DNA of 64,000 bases from Pararhodobacter sp. SW119 (GCF_017811755.1 NZ_JADDJF010000005.1:62001-126000); one strand, 5' to 3'. Positions 23,383 through 33,012 are shown, counted from the first letter of the stretch. Program-made: numbers and translations. The notes: generated by a model not told the origin, from the letters alone.

Positions 23383-24869
23383 GCGGGGTCTCCGTTGAAG
23401 GGGGCGCCCAGGGGTTCCAGGCGCAGGCCCGGGCGCAGGCGGCGCCAGGGCAGGGTTGCGGGGTTGACGGCCATCGGGCCGGGGGCGGCGCAGACCAGCA
23501 CCGCTTCGGATATTGGTTGAAAGTCGGCGCGGAAGTGGTTGGAACTCTTGACGATAACGATCTTTTCCTCCTCGGGCGGGATGCCGAGGGCGCGGAACAT
23601 CTCGCGGTCGGCCATCTGCGCCTTGGCCGAGGTGAGCGCGATGCGCAGATCGCCGATGCGCAAGGCCGCCGAGGGGCCCATCTGCATGACCCGCCCGCCG
23701 TAGAACGGCCCTGGACAGGGAAAGGTGCCGTCCGAGAGAACCTCGACGGTGAACTCGCTTTCCAGTGGCGTGTCGCCGGGCTGCGAATGGCCGCCAAGCG
23801 CCAGCCTGACCGTGGCGCCGGTGCCGGCCTGATGCACCATGCGGGCGGCGGCCGGGTCGAAGAGGTTGCCAATGGCACCCGGCGCGCCCGCCGCGAGCAT
23901 CGCGCGGATCATGCCGGTGGTGTCGCTATTGGCGCCGGCGCCGGGATTGTCCTGGGTGTCGGACAGGACCACCGGCCGGCGGGCATGGGCGGCGAGGCGC
24001 AGCGCTTCGGCCACGCCGTCCGCGGGACTGTAGACGCGACCGCGGAAGTCGGGCTCGGCGGCGGCGACAGCGTCCATCATGGCATGGGCCGCGCCGTCGG
24101 CGCGGGGGCCGTAGGCGAGGACGGACATGCCGCAATCGTGGAAATCGGCGGCCGGGAAGCCCATGTTGAAGCTGAGGGCGGTGACGTCCTGCGCGATCTC
24201 CGCCAGCCGCGCGTAGAGGCCACGGGCGGGGTCGGTCCAGGTCGATTGCCAGGAAATGGCGGTCAGGAACGGGGCTTGCAGAAAGGTCTTTTCGGGTTTG
24301 CGGCCGGTCTCGATCATTTGCGCCAGAACGGTCGCGGCGCGCGCGCCGGTCGCGATCATGTCGACATGCGGATAGGTGCGGTAGCTTTCCAGCAGGTCTG
24401 CCTGCGCGAACATCAGGGGCGTCACGTTCGCGTGCAGGTCCAGTGCCACGGCCACCGGCACATCCGGCCCGATGCGGTCGCGCAGGCGGCGCAGGATCTC
24501 GCCCTCGCCATCGTCCAGATGTTCGGTCACCATCGCGCCGTGCAGGTCCAGAAACACGCCATCGAGCGGAATCGCCGCGGCGATCCGGTCGATGAGCGCG
24601 CCGGTGATGCGCTCGAACGCATCCTCGGTCACCTGCGCCGAGGGCGAGGCCGCGCACCAGAGCGCGGGCATCATCTCCCAGCCACGTGCGCGCCCTTCGG
24701 CGATGGCGCCGGCGATGGCGGCGTTGACGTTCGACAGATGCGCGAAGACCTCGTCGCCGTGCCGGATGGGGCCGTAGCCCGACGCGCCATCGAAATCGGC
24801 ATAGCTAGCCTTGGACGGGCCGAAAGTGTTGGTCTCGTGCAGGAACCCGCCGATGGCGATGCGCGGCAT
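23379..24869 (-). CDS. M81-family metallopeptidase (MlrC-like)
   Basis: The 496-aa protein matches the MlrC family named after the microcystin pathway enzyme that hydrolyses the linear peptide breakdown product. It starts MPRIAIGGFLHETNTF, then DGVFLDLHGAMV and ALDLHANV with metal-type His/Asp residues, YPHVDM, and ALGGHSQPGDTPLE in the C-terminal half. The start at 24869 is the family start; the frame upstream is antisense to the neighbour. It lies 11 bp after the M20 peptidase gene stop and is coupled to the M20D gene after it. Family substrates are unusual peptides; this one is unknown. Confidence 0.85.
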   Translation of the reverse strand: MPRIAIGGFLHETNTFGPSKASYADFDGASGYGPIRHGDEVFAHLSNVNAAIAGAIAEGRARGWEMMPALWCAASPSAQVTEDAFERITGALIDRIAAAIPLDGVFLDLHGAMVTEHLDDGEGEILRRLRDRIGPDVPVAVALDLHANVTPLMFAQADLLESYRTYPHVDMIATGARAATVLAQMIETGRKPEKTFLQAPFLTAISWQSTWTDPARGLYARLAEIAQDVTALSFNMGFPAADFHDCGMSVLAYGPRADGAAHAMMDAVAAAEPDFRGRVYSPADGVAEALRLAAHARRPVVLSDTQDNPGAGANSDTTGMIRAMLAAGAPGAIGNLFDPAAARMVHQAGTGATVRLALGGHSQPGDTPLESEFTVEVLSDGTFPCPGPFYGGRVMQMGPSAALRIGDLRIALTSAKAQMADREMFRALGIPPEEEKIVIVKSSNHFRADFQPISEAVLVCAAPGPMAVNPATLPWRRLRPGLRLEPLGAPFNGDPA

Positions 24870-24880
24870 GCTGACTCCGA

Positions 24881-26182
24881 TCAGAGCTTGTTGAGCCCGC
24901 ACCAGCGGGCGATGAAGACGGCCAGCACCTCGGTCACGTCGCGCACCGAGGCAAGATCGACGCGTTCGTCGAAGCCGTGGATGTTTTCGGCCCGCGGACC
25001 GATGCAGAAGGCGGGGATGTCGTAGTAGAGCCCATAGAAGCGCGTGTCGGTCAGCGCGGTCATCTTGTTCTGGCGCAGTTTTGCGCGCGCGCCCTTTACC
25101 GCGTGCAGCGCCGCTTCCATTTCCTTCAGCCCCGGCTCGGCATCCTCGCCCAGCACGTAGCCCTCGGCCTGAAAGCCGTTCCAGACGACCTCGGGCGGGT
25201 TGTTCGACAGGAACGGATGATCGCGCGCGGCGGCCGAAATGCAGGCCTCGATCCGGCCTTTGCAGTCGTCTGGCGACCAGCCGGGCAGCAGGCCCATGCG
25301 GCAGTCGACGTCGCACCAGGCCGGCACCGAGGAGGCCCAGTCGCCGCCCCGGATCTTGCCGGCGTTCAGGTTCAGAGGGTGGCGGACATCCTTGTAGACC
25401 TCATCCTCGGCGGCGCGGTCGTTCCAGTCCTTTTCCAGCCCCTTGAGTGCGCGGATCAGGTCGGTGGCGGCGAGGATCGCGTTCGACCCCTCCCCCGCCT
25501 TTGCCACATGCACGGGCTTTCCGCGCACGCGCAACTTGAACCACAGCACCCCGATCTGCGCGCGGTTGATCGTCAGGTCCGAGGGCTCGGGGATCACGGC
25601 GAGGTCGGCGCGGTAGCCCCGCTGCAAGGTCGAAAGCGCGCCAAGGCCGGTCGACTCCTCCTCGATCACCGACTGGAAATGGACGCGGGCGGCGGGTTCG
25701 TACCCGGCGGCGCGGATCGCATCGAGCGCAAAGAGCGCAGCGACGGTGCCGGACTTCATGTCGCCGGCGCCGCGGCCGTACATCCAGCCGTCCTTGACCA
25801 CCGGGTCGAAGGGCGGATGGGTCCACATCTCGTGCGGGCCTTCGGGCACGACGTCGAGATGGCCCTGAAGGATCAGCGATCGGCCCGAGACGCTGGCGGG
25901 CCGATGCGTGCCGACGACGCTGCGCGCGCGGGAAAAGTCGCCTTCGATCGGGCCGAAACCGGGCAGCGCTTCCAGGTCGGAAAGGTCGAGGGTCCAGTCG
26001 TCGACCTCGTAGCCGCGCGCGCGCAGGGCGTCGGCGATGAAGTCCTGCGCCGGGCCTTCGGCGAATCGCAGGCTGGGAATGCGCACGAAATCGGCCAGAA
26101 ACGCGGTCTGCGCGTCGAAACGCGCGGCCACGGCCTCGCGGATGTCGGCGATTGCCGGGCTCGGGTCTTTAGCATTGGGCAT
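24881..26182 (-). CDS. M20-family peptidase (ArgE/DapE/ACY1 type)
   Basis: The 433-aa zinc peptidase has LILQGHLDVVPEG (first metal His and Asp), MYGRGAGDMKSG (bridging Asp), VIEEESTG (catalytic Glu pair) and a C-terminal His in AENIHGFDERV. It is annotated as ArgE/DapE-like deacylase or dipeptidase. The start at 26182 is preceded by CGGAG; an upstream extension to 26404 runs through the intergenic region and is unsupported. It is the first gene of the minus-strand hydrolase operon. Confidence 0.87.
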   Translation of the reverse strand: MPNAKDPSPAIADIREAVAARFDAQTAFLADFVRIPSLRFAEGPAQDFIADALRARGYEVDDWTLDLSDLEALPGFGPIEGDFSRARSVVGTHRPASVSGRSLILQGHLDVVPEGPHEMWTHPPFDPVVKDGWMYGRGAGDMKSGTVAALFALDAIRAAGYEPAARVHFQSVIEEESTGLGALSTLQRGYRADLAVIPEPSDLTINRAQIGVLWFKLRVRGKPVHVAKAGEGSNAILAATDLIRALKGLEKDWNDRAAEDEVYKDVRHPLNLNAGKIRGGDWASSVPAWCDVDCRMGLLPGWSPDDCKGRIEACISAAARDHPFLSNNPPEVVWNGFQAEGYVLGEDAEPGLKEMEAALHAVKGARAKLRQNKMTALTDTRFYGLYYDIPAFCIGPRAENIHGFDERVDLASVRDVTEVLAVFIARWCGLNKL

Positions 26183-26311
26183 GCGGCACTCCGGCGATTG
26201 CTGAACGCGTGCAACTTGCGCCGGATCGGCAGGCATTTCCAGCCCCTCGCGCGCACGGCTTGGCAGTTTCTTTCGAACCGGAACCTTTCGCCGTCCCCGC
26301 CACCATGGTGA

Positions 26312-26341
26312 TTGACAGGCGAAAGGCGCGGCCTCTACGAT
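26312..26341 (+). promoter_or_regulatory. Candidate sigma-70 promoter for the peptide ABC operon
   Basis: TTGACA (26312-26317), an 18-bp spacer, then TACGAT (26336-26341), 77 bp before the binding-protein ATG. The -35 is a perfect consensus. It lies in the 236-bp divergent gap with the hydrolase operon. Confidence 0.55.
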
Positions 26342-26418
26342 GCCCTCAGGGCAAAACCCGCACCCGGCCGGAATGGTTCGGTGGGAGAAAGCGGTGCCTG
26401 ACAATGGGGAGAATTGGG

Positions 26419-28035
26419 ATGATTCCAGGACTGTCGAATATGCTCGGCGGGCTTTCGCGCCCGGTCGTTCTGATGGCGGCGACCGCCAGCGCGCTGGTAA
26501 TGGCGACGCCGCTATCGGCCGATACCTTGCGGGCGGTCAAGCATTCGGCGCTGCGCGTGCTCGATCCGATCATGACCACCGCCTACATGAGCCGCAACCA
26601 CGGCTACATGATCTACGATACGCTGTTCGCGCTCGACGAGAACATGGAAGCGCAGCCGCAAATGGTCGACAGCTACGAAGTCTCCGACGACGGGCTGGAG
26701 TATCGTTTCACCCTGCGCGACGGGCTGATGTTCCACGATGGCGCGCCGGTCACTGGCGAGGATGTCGCGGCCTCGATCGCCCGTTGGGGCGAGCGCGACG
26801 CGATGGGTCAGCTGCTGATGAGCTTCGTCGCCGACATGGGCCAGGACGACGAGGACGCCAATGTCTTCGTCATGACCCTGTCCGAACCCTACGGTCTGGT
26901 CATCGACAGCCTCGCCAAACCCTCGTCGAACGTGCCGTTCATCATGCCGGCGCGTCTCGCGGCGAACACGCCGTCGACCGAGCAGGTGCCCGAACAGATC
27001 GGCTCGGGCCCGTTCCGCTGGGTCGAGGACGAGTTCCAGCCGGGCGTCGTCGCGGTCTACGAGAAGTTCGAGGAGTATGTCCCGCGCGACGAAGAACCGA
27101 GCTGGGGCGCCGGCGGCAAGGTCGTGCATGTCGACCGGGTCGAATGGATCGTCATGCCCGACGACCAGACCAAGCTCAACGCGCTGATGGCCGGCGAGAT
27201 CGACTACTGGGAGGATGCCTCGGCCGACCTGCTGCCGATCCTGCAGTCCGACCCGGATATCGAGGTCGCCAACCTCAACGCCCTGGGTTACCAGACGATC
27301 ATGCGCCCGAACGCGCTGCACGCGCCCTTCGACGACGCGCGCATCCGCCGCGCCGCGATCCTGGCGGTGCACCAGCAGGACGTGATGGACGCGATGATCG
27401 GCAACCCCGATCTCTATGTCCTCTGCGGGGCCATGTTCATCTGCGGCACGCCGCTGGAAAGCGATGTCGGAGGGCAGACGCTGGTCGATGGCAGCGGCCA
27501 GGACCAGGCGCGCGCGCTTCTGGAGGAGGCGGGCTATGACGGCACGCCGATCGTTCTGATGCATCCGACCGACGTCTCGACGCTGCGCACGCAGCCAGTC
27601 GTGGTGGCCCAGGCGCTGCGCGACGTCGGCTTCGAGGTCGACTTGCAGGCGATGGACTGGCAGACGCTGGTCGGCCGGCGCGCCAACCAGGCCCCCCCGG
27701 CCGACGGCGGCTGGAACATGTTCATCACCAACTGGGTGGGCGCGGACGTGTTCAACCCGATCGTGAACAACATGGTCGGCGGTCAGGGTTCGGAAGGCGG
27801 CTGGTTCGGCTGGCCCGAGGATGCGCCGCTGGAAGAGCTGCGCCTGGCCTATGCCAAGGCCCCCTCGCTGGAGGACCAGCAGCAGCTGGCCGCCCAGATC
27901 CAGGAGCATGTCTACGAGCAGGGCTACTACGCCCCGATCGGTCAGTACTTCGTCATGACCGCCTGGCGCGGCGAACTGGAAGGCGTGCTGGAAGGCCCGG
28001 CGCCCTACTTCTGGAACATCCGCCGCGCCGACTGA
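26419..28035 (+). CDS. Peptide ABC transporter substrate-binding protein (SBP_bac_5 family)
   Basis: The 538-aa exported protein has a signal peptide ending near MATPLSADTLR. Family features are RVLDPIMTTAYMSRNHGYMIYDTLFALD, TLRDGLMFHDGAPVT and a C-terminal YYAPIGQYF segment. Of the ATGs at 26404 and 26419, the second has GGGGAGA at good distance. It heads a plus-strand operon with two permeases, a fused ATPase and an M20 peptidase, and is divergent from three more hydrolases. Ligands are probably short or modified peptides that those enzymes then cleave. Confidence 0.9.
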   Translation: MIPGLSNMLGGLSRPVVLMAATASALVMATPLSADTLRAVKHSALRVLDPIMTTAYMSRNHGYMIYDTLFALDENMEAQPQMVDSYEVSDDGLEYRFTLRDGLMFHDGAPVTGEDVAASIARWGERDAMGQLLMSFVADMGQDDEDANVFVMTLSEPYGLVIDSLAKPSSNVPFIMPARLAANTPSTEQVPEQIGSGPFRWVEDEFQPGVVAVYEKFEEYVPRDEEPSWGAGGKVVHVDRVEWIVMPDDQTKLNALMAGEIDYWEDASADLLPILQSDPDIEVANLNALGYQTIMRPNALHAPFDDARIRRAAILAVHQQDVMDAMIGNPDLYVLCGAMFICGTPLESDVGGQTLVDGSGQDQARALLEEAGYDGTPIVLMHPTDVSTLRTQPVVVAQALRDVGFEVDLQAMDWQTLVGRRANQAPPADGGWNMFITNWVGADVFNPIVNNMVGGQGSEGGWFGWPEDAPLEELRLAYAKAPSLEDQQQLAAQIQEHVYEQGYYAPIGQYFVMTAWRGELEGVLEGPAPYFWNIRRAD

Positions 28036-28049
28036 GGCCCGACTGAACC

Positions 28050-28076
28050 GGGGCCGCCCGCCACTTGGGCGGCCCC
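28050..28076 (+). other. Strong intercistronic hairpin after the binding-protein gene
   Basis: GGGGCCGCCC (28050-28059) pairs perfectly with GGGCGGCCCC (28067-28076) across a 7-nt loop. There is no T tract, and the permease gene follows at 28096, so it is not a full terminator. A similar but unrelated hairpin follows the other dpp binding-protein gene at 60583-60612. It probably protects the upstream mRNA from 3' decay and so raises the binding-protein level. Confidence 0.65.
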
Positions 28077-28095
28077 ACCCCCGAAGGACCCCGGC

Positions 28096-29040
28096 ATGTT
28101 CGGCTATATCCTGCAGCGCATCTTTGCCGCGATTCCGGTCATGGGCTTCGTGGCGCTGATCGTCTTCCTGCTTCTGCGCCTGACCCCGGGCGACCCGGCC
28201 GCGATCCTGGCTGGCGACGCCGCGACCCCTGCGCAGATCGCGCTCATCCGGACCCGGCTGGGGCTGGACGACCCGCTCTATGTGCAGTTCTTCAGCTGGA
28301 TCTGGGGGATGCTGCGCGGCGATTTCGGCGTTTCGCTGCTGTCGGGCACGCCGGTGCTGCAGATGATCGCCAGCCGGATGGAGCCGACGATCAGCCTGGC
28401 GCTGACCACGATCACGCTTTCGGTGCTCATCGCCGTGCCGCTGGGCGTCATCGCCGCCTGGAAGCAGGGCACGCTGATCGACCGCTTCGTGATGCTGCTG
28501 TCGGTCGTGGGCTTTTCGGTGCCGGTCTTCGTGATCGGCTACGTCATGATCTCCTTCTTCGCGATGGAGTTGCGCTGGTTCCCGGTGCAGGGCTTCCGGT
28601 CTATCACCGACGGGCTGCAACCCTTCCTCGAACGCATCACGCTGCCGACGCTGACGCTGACGCTGCTCTATGTCGCGCTGATCGCGCGGATCACCCGCAC
28701 CTCGATGCTGGAGATCCTGGGCGAGGATTATATCCGCACCGCGCATGCCAAGGGCCTGTCCGAAACCCGGGTTCTGATGCGCCACGCGCTGCGCAACTGC
28801 TCGGTCCCGATCATCACGGTCATCGGCATCGGCTTCGCGCTGATCATCTCGGGCGTCGTCGTGACCGAGAGCGTCTTCAACCTGCCGGGTCTGGGGCGGC
28901 TGACCGTCGATGCGGTTCTGGCCCGCGACTATCCGGTGATCCAGGCAGTGATCCTGCTCGCGTCGCTGGTCTATGTCGTCGTCAACCTGCTGATCGACAT
29001 CGCCTATGTCGTTCTCGATCCGAGGATCCGCTATCAATGA
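28096..29040 (+). CDS. dppB: Peptide ABC transporter permease (DppB type)
   Basis: The 314-aa inner-membrane permease has the DppB-type N-terminus (YILQRIFAAIPVMGFVALI) and about six membrane segments. The EAA-loop region GEDYIRTAHAKGLSETRV contacts the ATPase. The C-terminus ends in LDPRIRYQ. A GAAGGA Shine-Dalgarno sequence precedes the ATG. It overlaps the next permease by ATGA. Its partners are the adjacent DppC-type permease and the fused ATPase. Confidence 0.92.
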   Translation: MFGYILQRIFAAIPVMGFVALIVFLLLRLTPGDPAAILAGDAATPAQIALIRTRLGLDDPLYVQFFSWIWGMLRGDFGVSLLSGTPVLQMIASRMEPTISLALTTITLSVLIAVPLGVIAAWKQGTLIDRFVMLLSVVGFSVPVFVIGYVMISFFAMELRWFPVQGFRSITDGLQPFLERITLPTLTLTLLYVALIARITRTSMLEILGEDYIRTAHAKGLSETRVLMRHALRNCSVPIITVIGIGFALIISGVVVTESVFNLPGLGRLTVDAVLARDYPVIQAVILLASLVYVVVNLLIDIAYVVLDPRIRYQ

Positions 29041-29927
29041 CCGACACCGCAATTCCCATTGACCGCGGCGACCGGCCCTCGACGCTGCGCAAGATCGGCG
29101 AAGTCGTGGTATCCAGCCCTATGGTGATGCTGGCTGCGGTGCTGCTGGCGATCATCGTCCTCGCCTCGATTTTTGCGCCCTGGATCGTGCCGCATGACCC
29201 GGGCCGGCTGTCGCCGTCGGTGCGTCTGCGCGGACCCGACAGCACCTTCTGGATCGGCACCGACGCTTTCGGGCGCGACCTTTTCTCGCGCGTCGTTATG
29301 GGTGGGCAGATCTCGCTCGCCGTGGGCGTCGGCGCGGCCATCGTCTCGGTGGCGGCGGGGCTGGCGCTGGGGCTTCTGGCCGGCTACATCCGCTGGCTCG
29401 ACGCGATCCTGATGCGCTTCGTCGACGGGCTCATGGCGATCCCGAACATCCTGCTGGCCATTGCCATCGTCTCGCTCTGGGGCGCAGGGCTCTGGACCGT
29501 GCTCATCGCCATCACCATCCCCGAGATTCCGCGCGTCGTGCGCCTCGTCCGTTCGGTCGTGCTGTCGGCGCGCGAGGAACCCTATGTCGAGGCCGCGATC
29601 GCCGCCGGGTCGTCGAGCTGGCTGATCATGCGCCGGCACCTCTTGCCCAACACCGTGGCGCCGCTGATCGTGCAGGGCACCTACATCTGCGCCTCGGCGA
29701 TCCTGGTCGAGGCGATCCTGTCGTTCCTCGGCGCCGGCATCAACCCCGAGACCCCGTCCTGGGGCAACATCATGGCCGAGGGGCGGCTCTTCTTCCAGAT
29801 CAATCCCGGCATCATCCTCTGGCCCGGTCTGGTCGTGTCGGTCACGATCCTGTCGATCAACCTTCTGGGCGATGCGGTCCGCGACGCGCTGGATCCGCGC
29901 ATGGCCAAACGGGGGATCGACCGTTGA
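29037..29927 (+). CDS. dppC: Peptide ABC transporter permease (DppC type)
   Basis: The 296-aa permease has the DppC-type marker WIGTDAFGRDLFSRVVMGG after the first membrane segment, about six segments in all, and the EAA-loop block EEPYVEAAIAAGSSSWLIMRR in two parts. It ends NLLGDAVRDALDPR, typical of the family. The start overlaps dppB (ATGA) and the end overlaps the ATPase gene (TTGA), so the three proteins are coupled. Confidence 0.92.
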   Translation: MTDTAIPIDRGDRPSTLRKIGEVVVSSPMVMLAAVLLAIIVLASIFAPWIVPHDPGRLSPSVRLRGPDSTFWIGTDAFGRDLFSRVVMGGQISLAVGVGAAIVSVAAGLALGLLAGYIRWLDAILMRFVDGLMAIPNILLAIAIVSLWGAGLWTVLIAITIPEIPRVVRLVRSVVLSAREEPYVEAAIAAGSSSWLIMRRHLLPNTVAPLIVQGTYICASAILVEAILSFLGAGINPETPSWGNIMAEGRLFFQINPGIILWPGLVVSVTILSINLLGDAVRDALDPRMAKRGIDR

Positions 29928-31564
29928 ACAAACCCGTCCTCGATATCCGCGGCCTGCGCATCGCGCTGGACGGCCGCGCCGACCAGGAACTGGTCAAGGG
30001 GCTGGACCTGACCATCCAGCCCGGCGAGACGATGTGCCTCGTGGGCGAGTCCGGCTCGGGCAAGTCGATCACGGCGCTGGCGGTCATGGGTCTGCTGCCC
30101 AAGGCGCTGAAGATGACCGCCGGGCGGATCGAGCTTCTGGGCGAGACGATCCACAACGCCCCGGCGCCGAAGCTGCGCAAGCTGCGCACCACCGCCATGT
30201 CGATGATCTTCCAGGAGCCGATGACCGCGCTCAACCCGGTCGCAAAGGTCGGCCGGCAGATCGACGAGGTTCTCGAGGCGCATTCGAACCTGGGCGCGAA
30301 GGAGCGCAAGCGCCGCGTGCTGGAAATGATGGAATCCGTCCACCTGCCCGAGGTGGAGCGCATCTACCGCTCCTACCCGCACCAACTGTCGGGCGGGCAG
30401 CGCCAGCGGATCATGATCGCCATGGCGCTGATCATGCAGCCGCAGCTTCTGATCGCGGACGAACCGACGACCGCGCTGGACGTAACCACCCAGGCGCAGA
30501 CCCTCTCGCTGCTGCGCGAACTGCGCGAAAAGCAGGGCACGGCGGTCCTGTTCATCACCCATGACATGGGCGTCGTCGCCGACATCGCCGACGACGTCAC
30601 CGTGATGAAGCTGGGCGAGGTGATGGAAGCGCAGCCGACCGAACAGTTGCTGCGCCACCCCCGGACCGACTACACGCGCGAGTTGCTGAAGGCCGTGCCC
30701 AGTCATGTGCCGCGCCCGCCGCGTGCGGACGACAATGCGCCCGTGGTGCTGCAGACCCAAGCGCTGACCAAGGTCTATTCGCAGGGCGGCTGGCTGGTCA
30801 AGACGCGCGAAACCGTCGCCGCCAAGGAGGTCGCCTTCACCCTGCGCAAGGGCCGCACGCTGGGCATCGTGGGCGAGTCCGGCTCGGGCAAGACCACGGT
30901 CGCGCGCTGCATCATGCGCCTGATCGACCCGACCTCGGGCACGATCGAGATCGACGGCACCGACATCGCCACCCTCCCCCCGCGCGAGTTGAAGCCGCAC
31001 CGACGCAAGTTCCAGATTGTCTTCCAAGACCCGATGCGGTCCCTGAACCCAAGGATCGAGGTCGGCCAGTCGATCATCGAGGGACCGCTGAACTTCGGCG
31101 TGCCGCGCAAGCAAGCGATGGCCCGCGCGCGCGAGTTGATGACGCTGGTCGATCTGCCGGCCTCGGCCGTCGACCGCTTTCCGCACCAGTTCTCGGGCGG
31201 GCAGCGCCAGCGCATCGCCATCGCCCGCGCCCTGGCCATGGACCCCGAGGTGCTGGTCGCGGATGAAGCCGTGTCGGCGCTGGATGTCTCGGTGCAGGCG
31301 CAGGTCCTTCGGCTGATGGCGGATCTGCAGGCGAAACTCGGCCTCGGCATCCTGTTCATCACCCACGATCTCGGCGTCGCCGCGCAGATCTGCGACGACG
31401 TGATCGTCATGCAGCACGGCGTCATCGTCGAATACGGCCCCGCGGGCGAGGTGCTGGCCACCCCGCAGCACCCCTATACCAAGGCCCTGATCGAGGCCGC
31501 GCCCGGCCGGCACTGGGACTTCGCAAATTTCCGCCCCTTCTCCGAATCCAGACAGGACGCCTGA
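29924..31564 (+). CDS. Peptide ABC transporter, fused DppD-DppF type double ATPase
   Basis: The 546-aa protein carries two complete ABC domains in tandem: Walker A GESGSGKS near 41-48 and again (GESGSGKT) near 318, each with its own LSGGQRQR or FSGGQRQR signature and Walker B ([20 protein letters not shown]). Between them lies the short oligopeptide-transporter C-terminal motif. This is the GsiA/YejF arrangement, in which one gene replaces separate dppD and dppF. It starts with TTG at 29924, overlapping the dppC stop. Confidence 0.92.
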   Translation: MNKPVLDIRGLRIALDGRADQELVKGLDLTIQPGETMCLVGESGSGKSITALAVMGLLPKALKMTAGRIELLGETIHNAPAPKLRKLRTTAMSMIFQEPMTALNPVAKVGRQIDEVLEAHSNLGAKERKRRVLEMMESVHLPEVERIYRSYPHQLSGGQRQRIMIAMALIMQPQLLIADEPTTALDVTTQAQTLSLLRELREKQGTAVLFITHDMGVVADIADDVTVMKLGEVMEAQPTEQLLRHPRTDYTRELLKAVPSHVPRPPRADDNAPVVLQTQALTKVYSQGGWLVKTRETVAAKEVAFTLRKGRTLGIVGESGSGKTTVARCIMRLIDPTSGTIEIDGTDIATLPPRELKPHRRKFQIVFQDPMRSLNPRIEVGQSIIEGPLNFGVPRKQAMARARELMTLVDLPASAVDRFPHQFSGGQRQRIAIARALAMDPEVLVADEAVSALDVSVQAQVLRLMADLQAKLGLGILFITHDLGVAAQICDDVIVMQHGVIVEYGPAGEVLATPQHPYTKALIEAAPGRHWDFANFRPFSESRQDA

Positions 31565-31568
31565 CCGC

Positions 31569-32708
31569 ATGAAACCGATCGACCTGCCCTTCGACGCCGA
31601 TGAAATGCTGGCGGGTCTGCGCCCCTGGATCGAATGCGAAAGCCCCACCTGGGACGCCGATGCCGTGAACCGGATGCTGGACCTCGCCGCGCGCGACCTC
31701 GCCGCGATGGGCGCGCGGATCGAACGTATCCCCGGCGCGCGCGAGCCTTCGGGCGTGACGATGGGCGGCATGATCCGCGCCGAGTTGCCGCATCCGCGCG
31801 CGGGTGAACCCGGCATCACCATCATGGGCCATTTCGACACCGTGCACCCGGTCGGCACGCTGGCCGTCAACCCCTTCCGGCGCGAGGGCGACAAGTGCTG
31901 GGGGCCCGGCATCTGCGACATGAAGGGCGGCAACTTTCTGGCGCTGGAGGCGTTGCGGCAACTGGCCCGTGCCAGTATCGAGACGCCGCTGCCGGTGCGC
32001 ATCCTCTTCACCCCCGACGAGGAGATCGGCAGCCCAACCAGCCGCGCGCTGATCGAGGCCGAGGCCGCGCGCGCGAAATACGTGCTGGTACCCGAGCCGG
32101 GCCTGCGGGGCGGCGGCGTCACCTCGGGCCGCTACGCCATCGCCCGCTACAACCTGCGCACCACCGGCAAGCCGAGCCATGCCGGCGCGCGCCTGTCCGA
32201 GGGCCGGTCGGCCATCCGCGAGATGTGCAAGCGCATCCTGCAGATCGAGGAGATGACCTCGGATTCGTGCACCTTCTCGGTGGGCGTGCTGCATGCCGGG
32301 CAATGGGTCAACTGCGTCTCGTCCGAGGCCCGCGCCGAGGCCCTGAGCATGTCGAAACGGCAGGAAGACCTCGATCAGGGTGTCGCGGCGATGCTGGCCC
32401 TGACCGACGCGCAGGCGGGATTCGAGGTCACCCGCGGCCTGACCCGCCCGGTCTGGGAACCCTCGGAGGCGACGCTGGCGCTGGTTGCGCGGCTCGAGGC
32501 GCTGCACAAGGCGGTGGGCCTCGATTTCTCGCACAAGAGCCAGGGTGGCGGGTCGGACGGCAACTTCACCGGCGCGATGGGCGTGCCCACGATCGACGGC
32601 CTGGGGGTCGAGGGCGACGGCATCCACACCCTCAACGAACATATCGACGTCCCGAGCCTGGTCGCCCGCGCCCGCGTCTTTGCCGGCCTGCTGGCCGAAC
32701 TCGACTGA
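31569..32708 (+). CDS. M20-family metallopeptidase (glutamate carboxypeptidase/CPG2-like)
   Basis: The 379-aa zinc peptidase has IMGHFDTVHPVGTL, GPGICDMKGG (bridging Asp), LFTPDEEIGSPTS (catalytic Glu) and a C-terminal NEHIDVPSL, with a dimerisation domain between. It resembles the carboxypeptidase G2 branch that removes C-terminal Glu from folyl or other acyl groups. The gene begins 4 bp after the ATPase gene, so it belongs to the uptake operon and probably cleaves the imported compound. With the three divergent hydrolases this locus has four metal-dependent amide hydrolases. Confidence 0.87.
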   Translation: MKPIDLPFDADEMLAGLRPWIECESPTWDADAVNRMLDLAARDLAAMGARIERIPGAREPSGVTMGGMIRAELPHPRAGEPGITIMGHFDTVHPVGTLAVNPFRREGDKCWGPGICDMKGGNFLALEALRQLARASIETPLPVRILFTPDEEIGSPTSRALIEAEAARAKYVLVPEPGLRGGGVTSGRYAIARYNLRTTGKPSHAGARLSEGRSAIREMCKRILQIEEMTSDSCTFSVGVLHAGQWVNCVSSEARAEALSMSKRQEDLDQGVAAMLALTDAQAGFEVTRGLTRPVWEPSEATLALVARLEALHKAVGLDFSHKSQGGGSDGNFTGAMGVPTIDGLGVEGDGIHTLNEHIDVPSLVARARVFAGLLAELD

Positions 32709-32795
32709 CCCACCGCCCGGACCCTCAGCAACGGCGACTCGGACGCGGCGCGACCGAGGGGCGCCCCCGGCCCGGATGGCGCCCGGTCGCACAGG

Positions 32796-33000
32796 CTCCG
32801 GAAGTTCTCCCGCCCCTCGTCAGGCTGCACGCTGCGCGTGCAACCTTCCTCGCGTTGGGCCGGGCGCCGCGCGCTTCGCGCGCGGCGAAAAGAGGCCCTG
32901 TCGCCAGTGGCGGGTCCCGCCCCCTCCTGCTTCATCTTTCCGAAAATATCCCGGGGGGTGAATTGGCGCAGCCAGGAGGGGGGCAGCGCCCCGCTTCGCC
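32796..33000 (+). repeat. ~205-bp interspersed intergenic element, copy A
   Basis: It is homologous along its length to 38965-39178. Features are: hairpin GCACGC-TGC-GCGTGC (32827-32841); a perfect 9-bp stem hairpin CGCCGCGCG-CTTCG-CGCGCGGCG (32865-32887) followed by AAAA; the conserved block ATATCCCGGGGGGTGAATTG; and a final GGGGC-AGC-GCCCC stem. It fills the convergent gap between the M20 and aldehyde dehydrogenase genes (32709-33012), which holds no other feature. Confidence 0.85.
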
Positions 33001-33012
33001 CTCGCAACCGCA

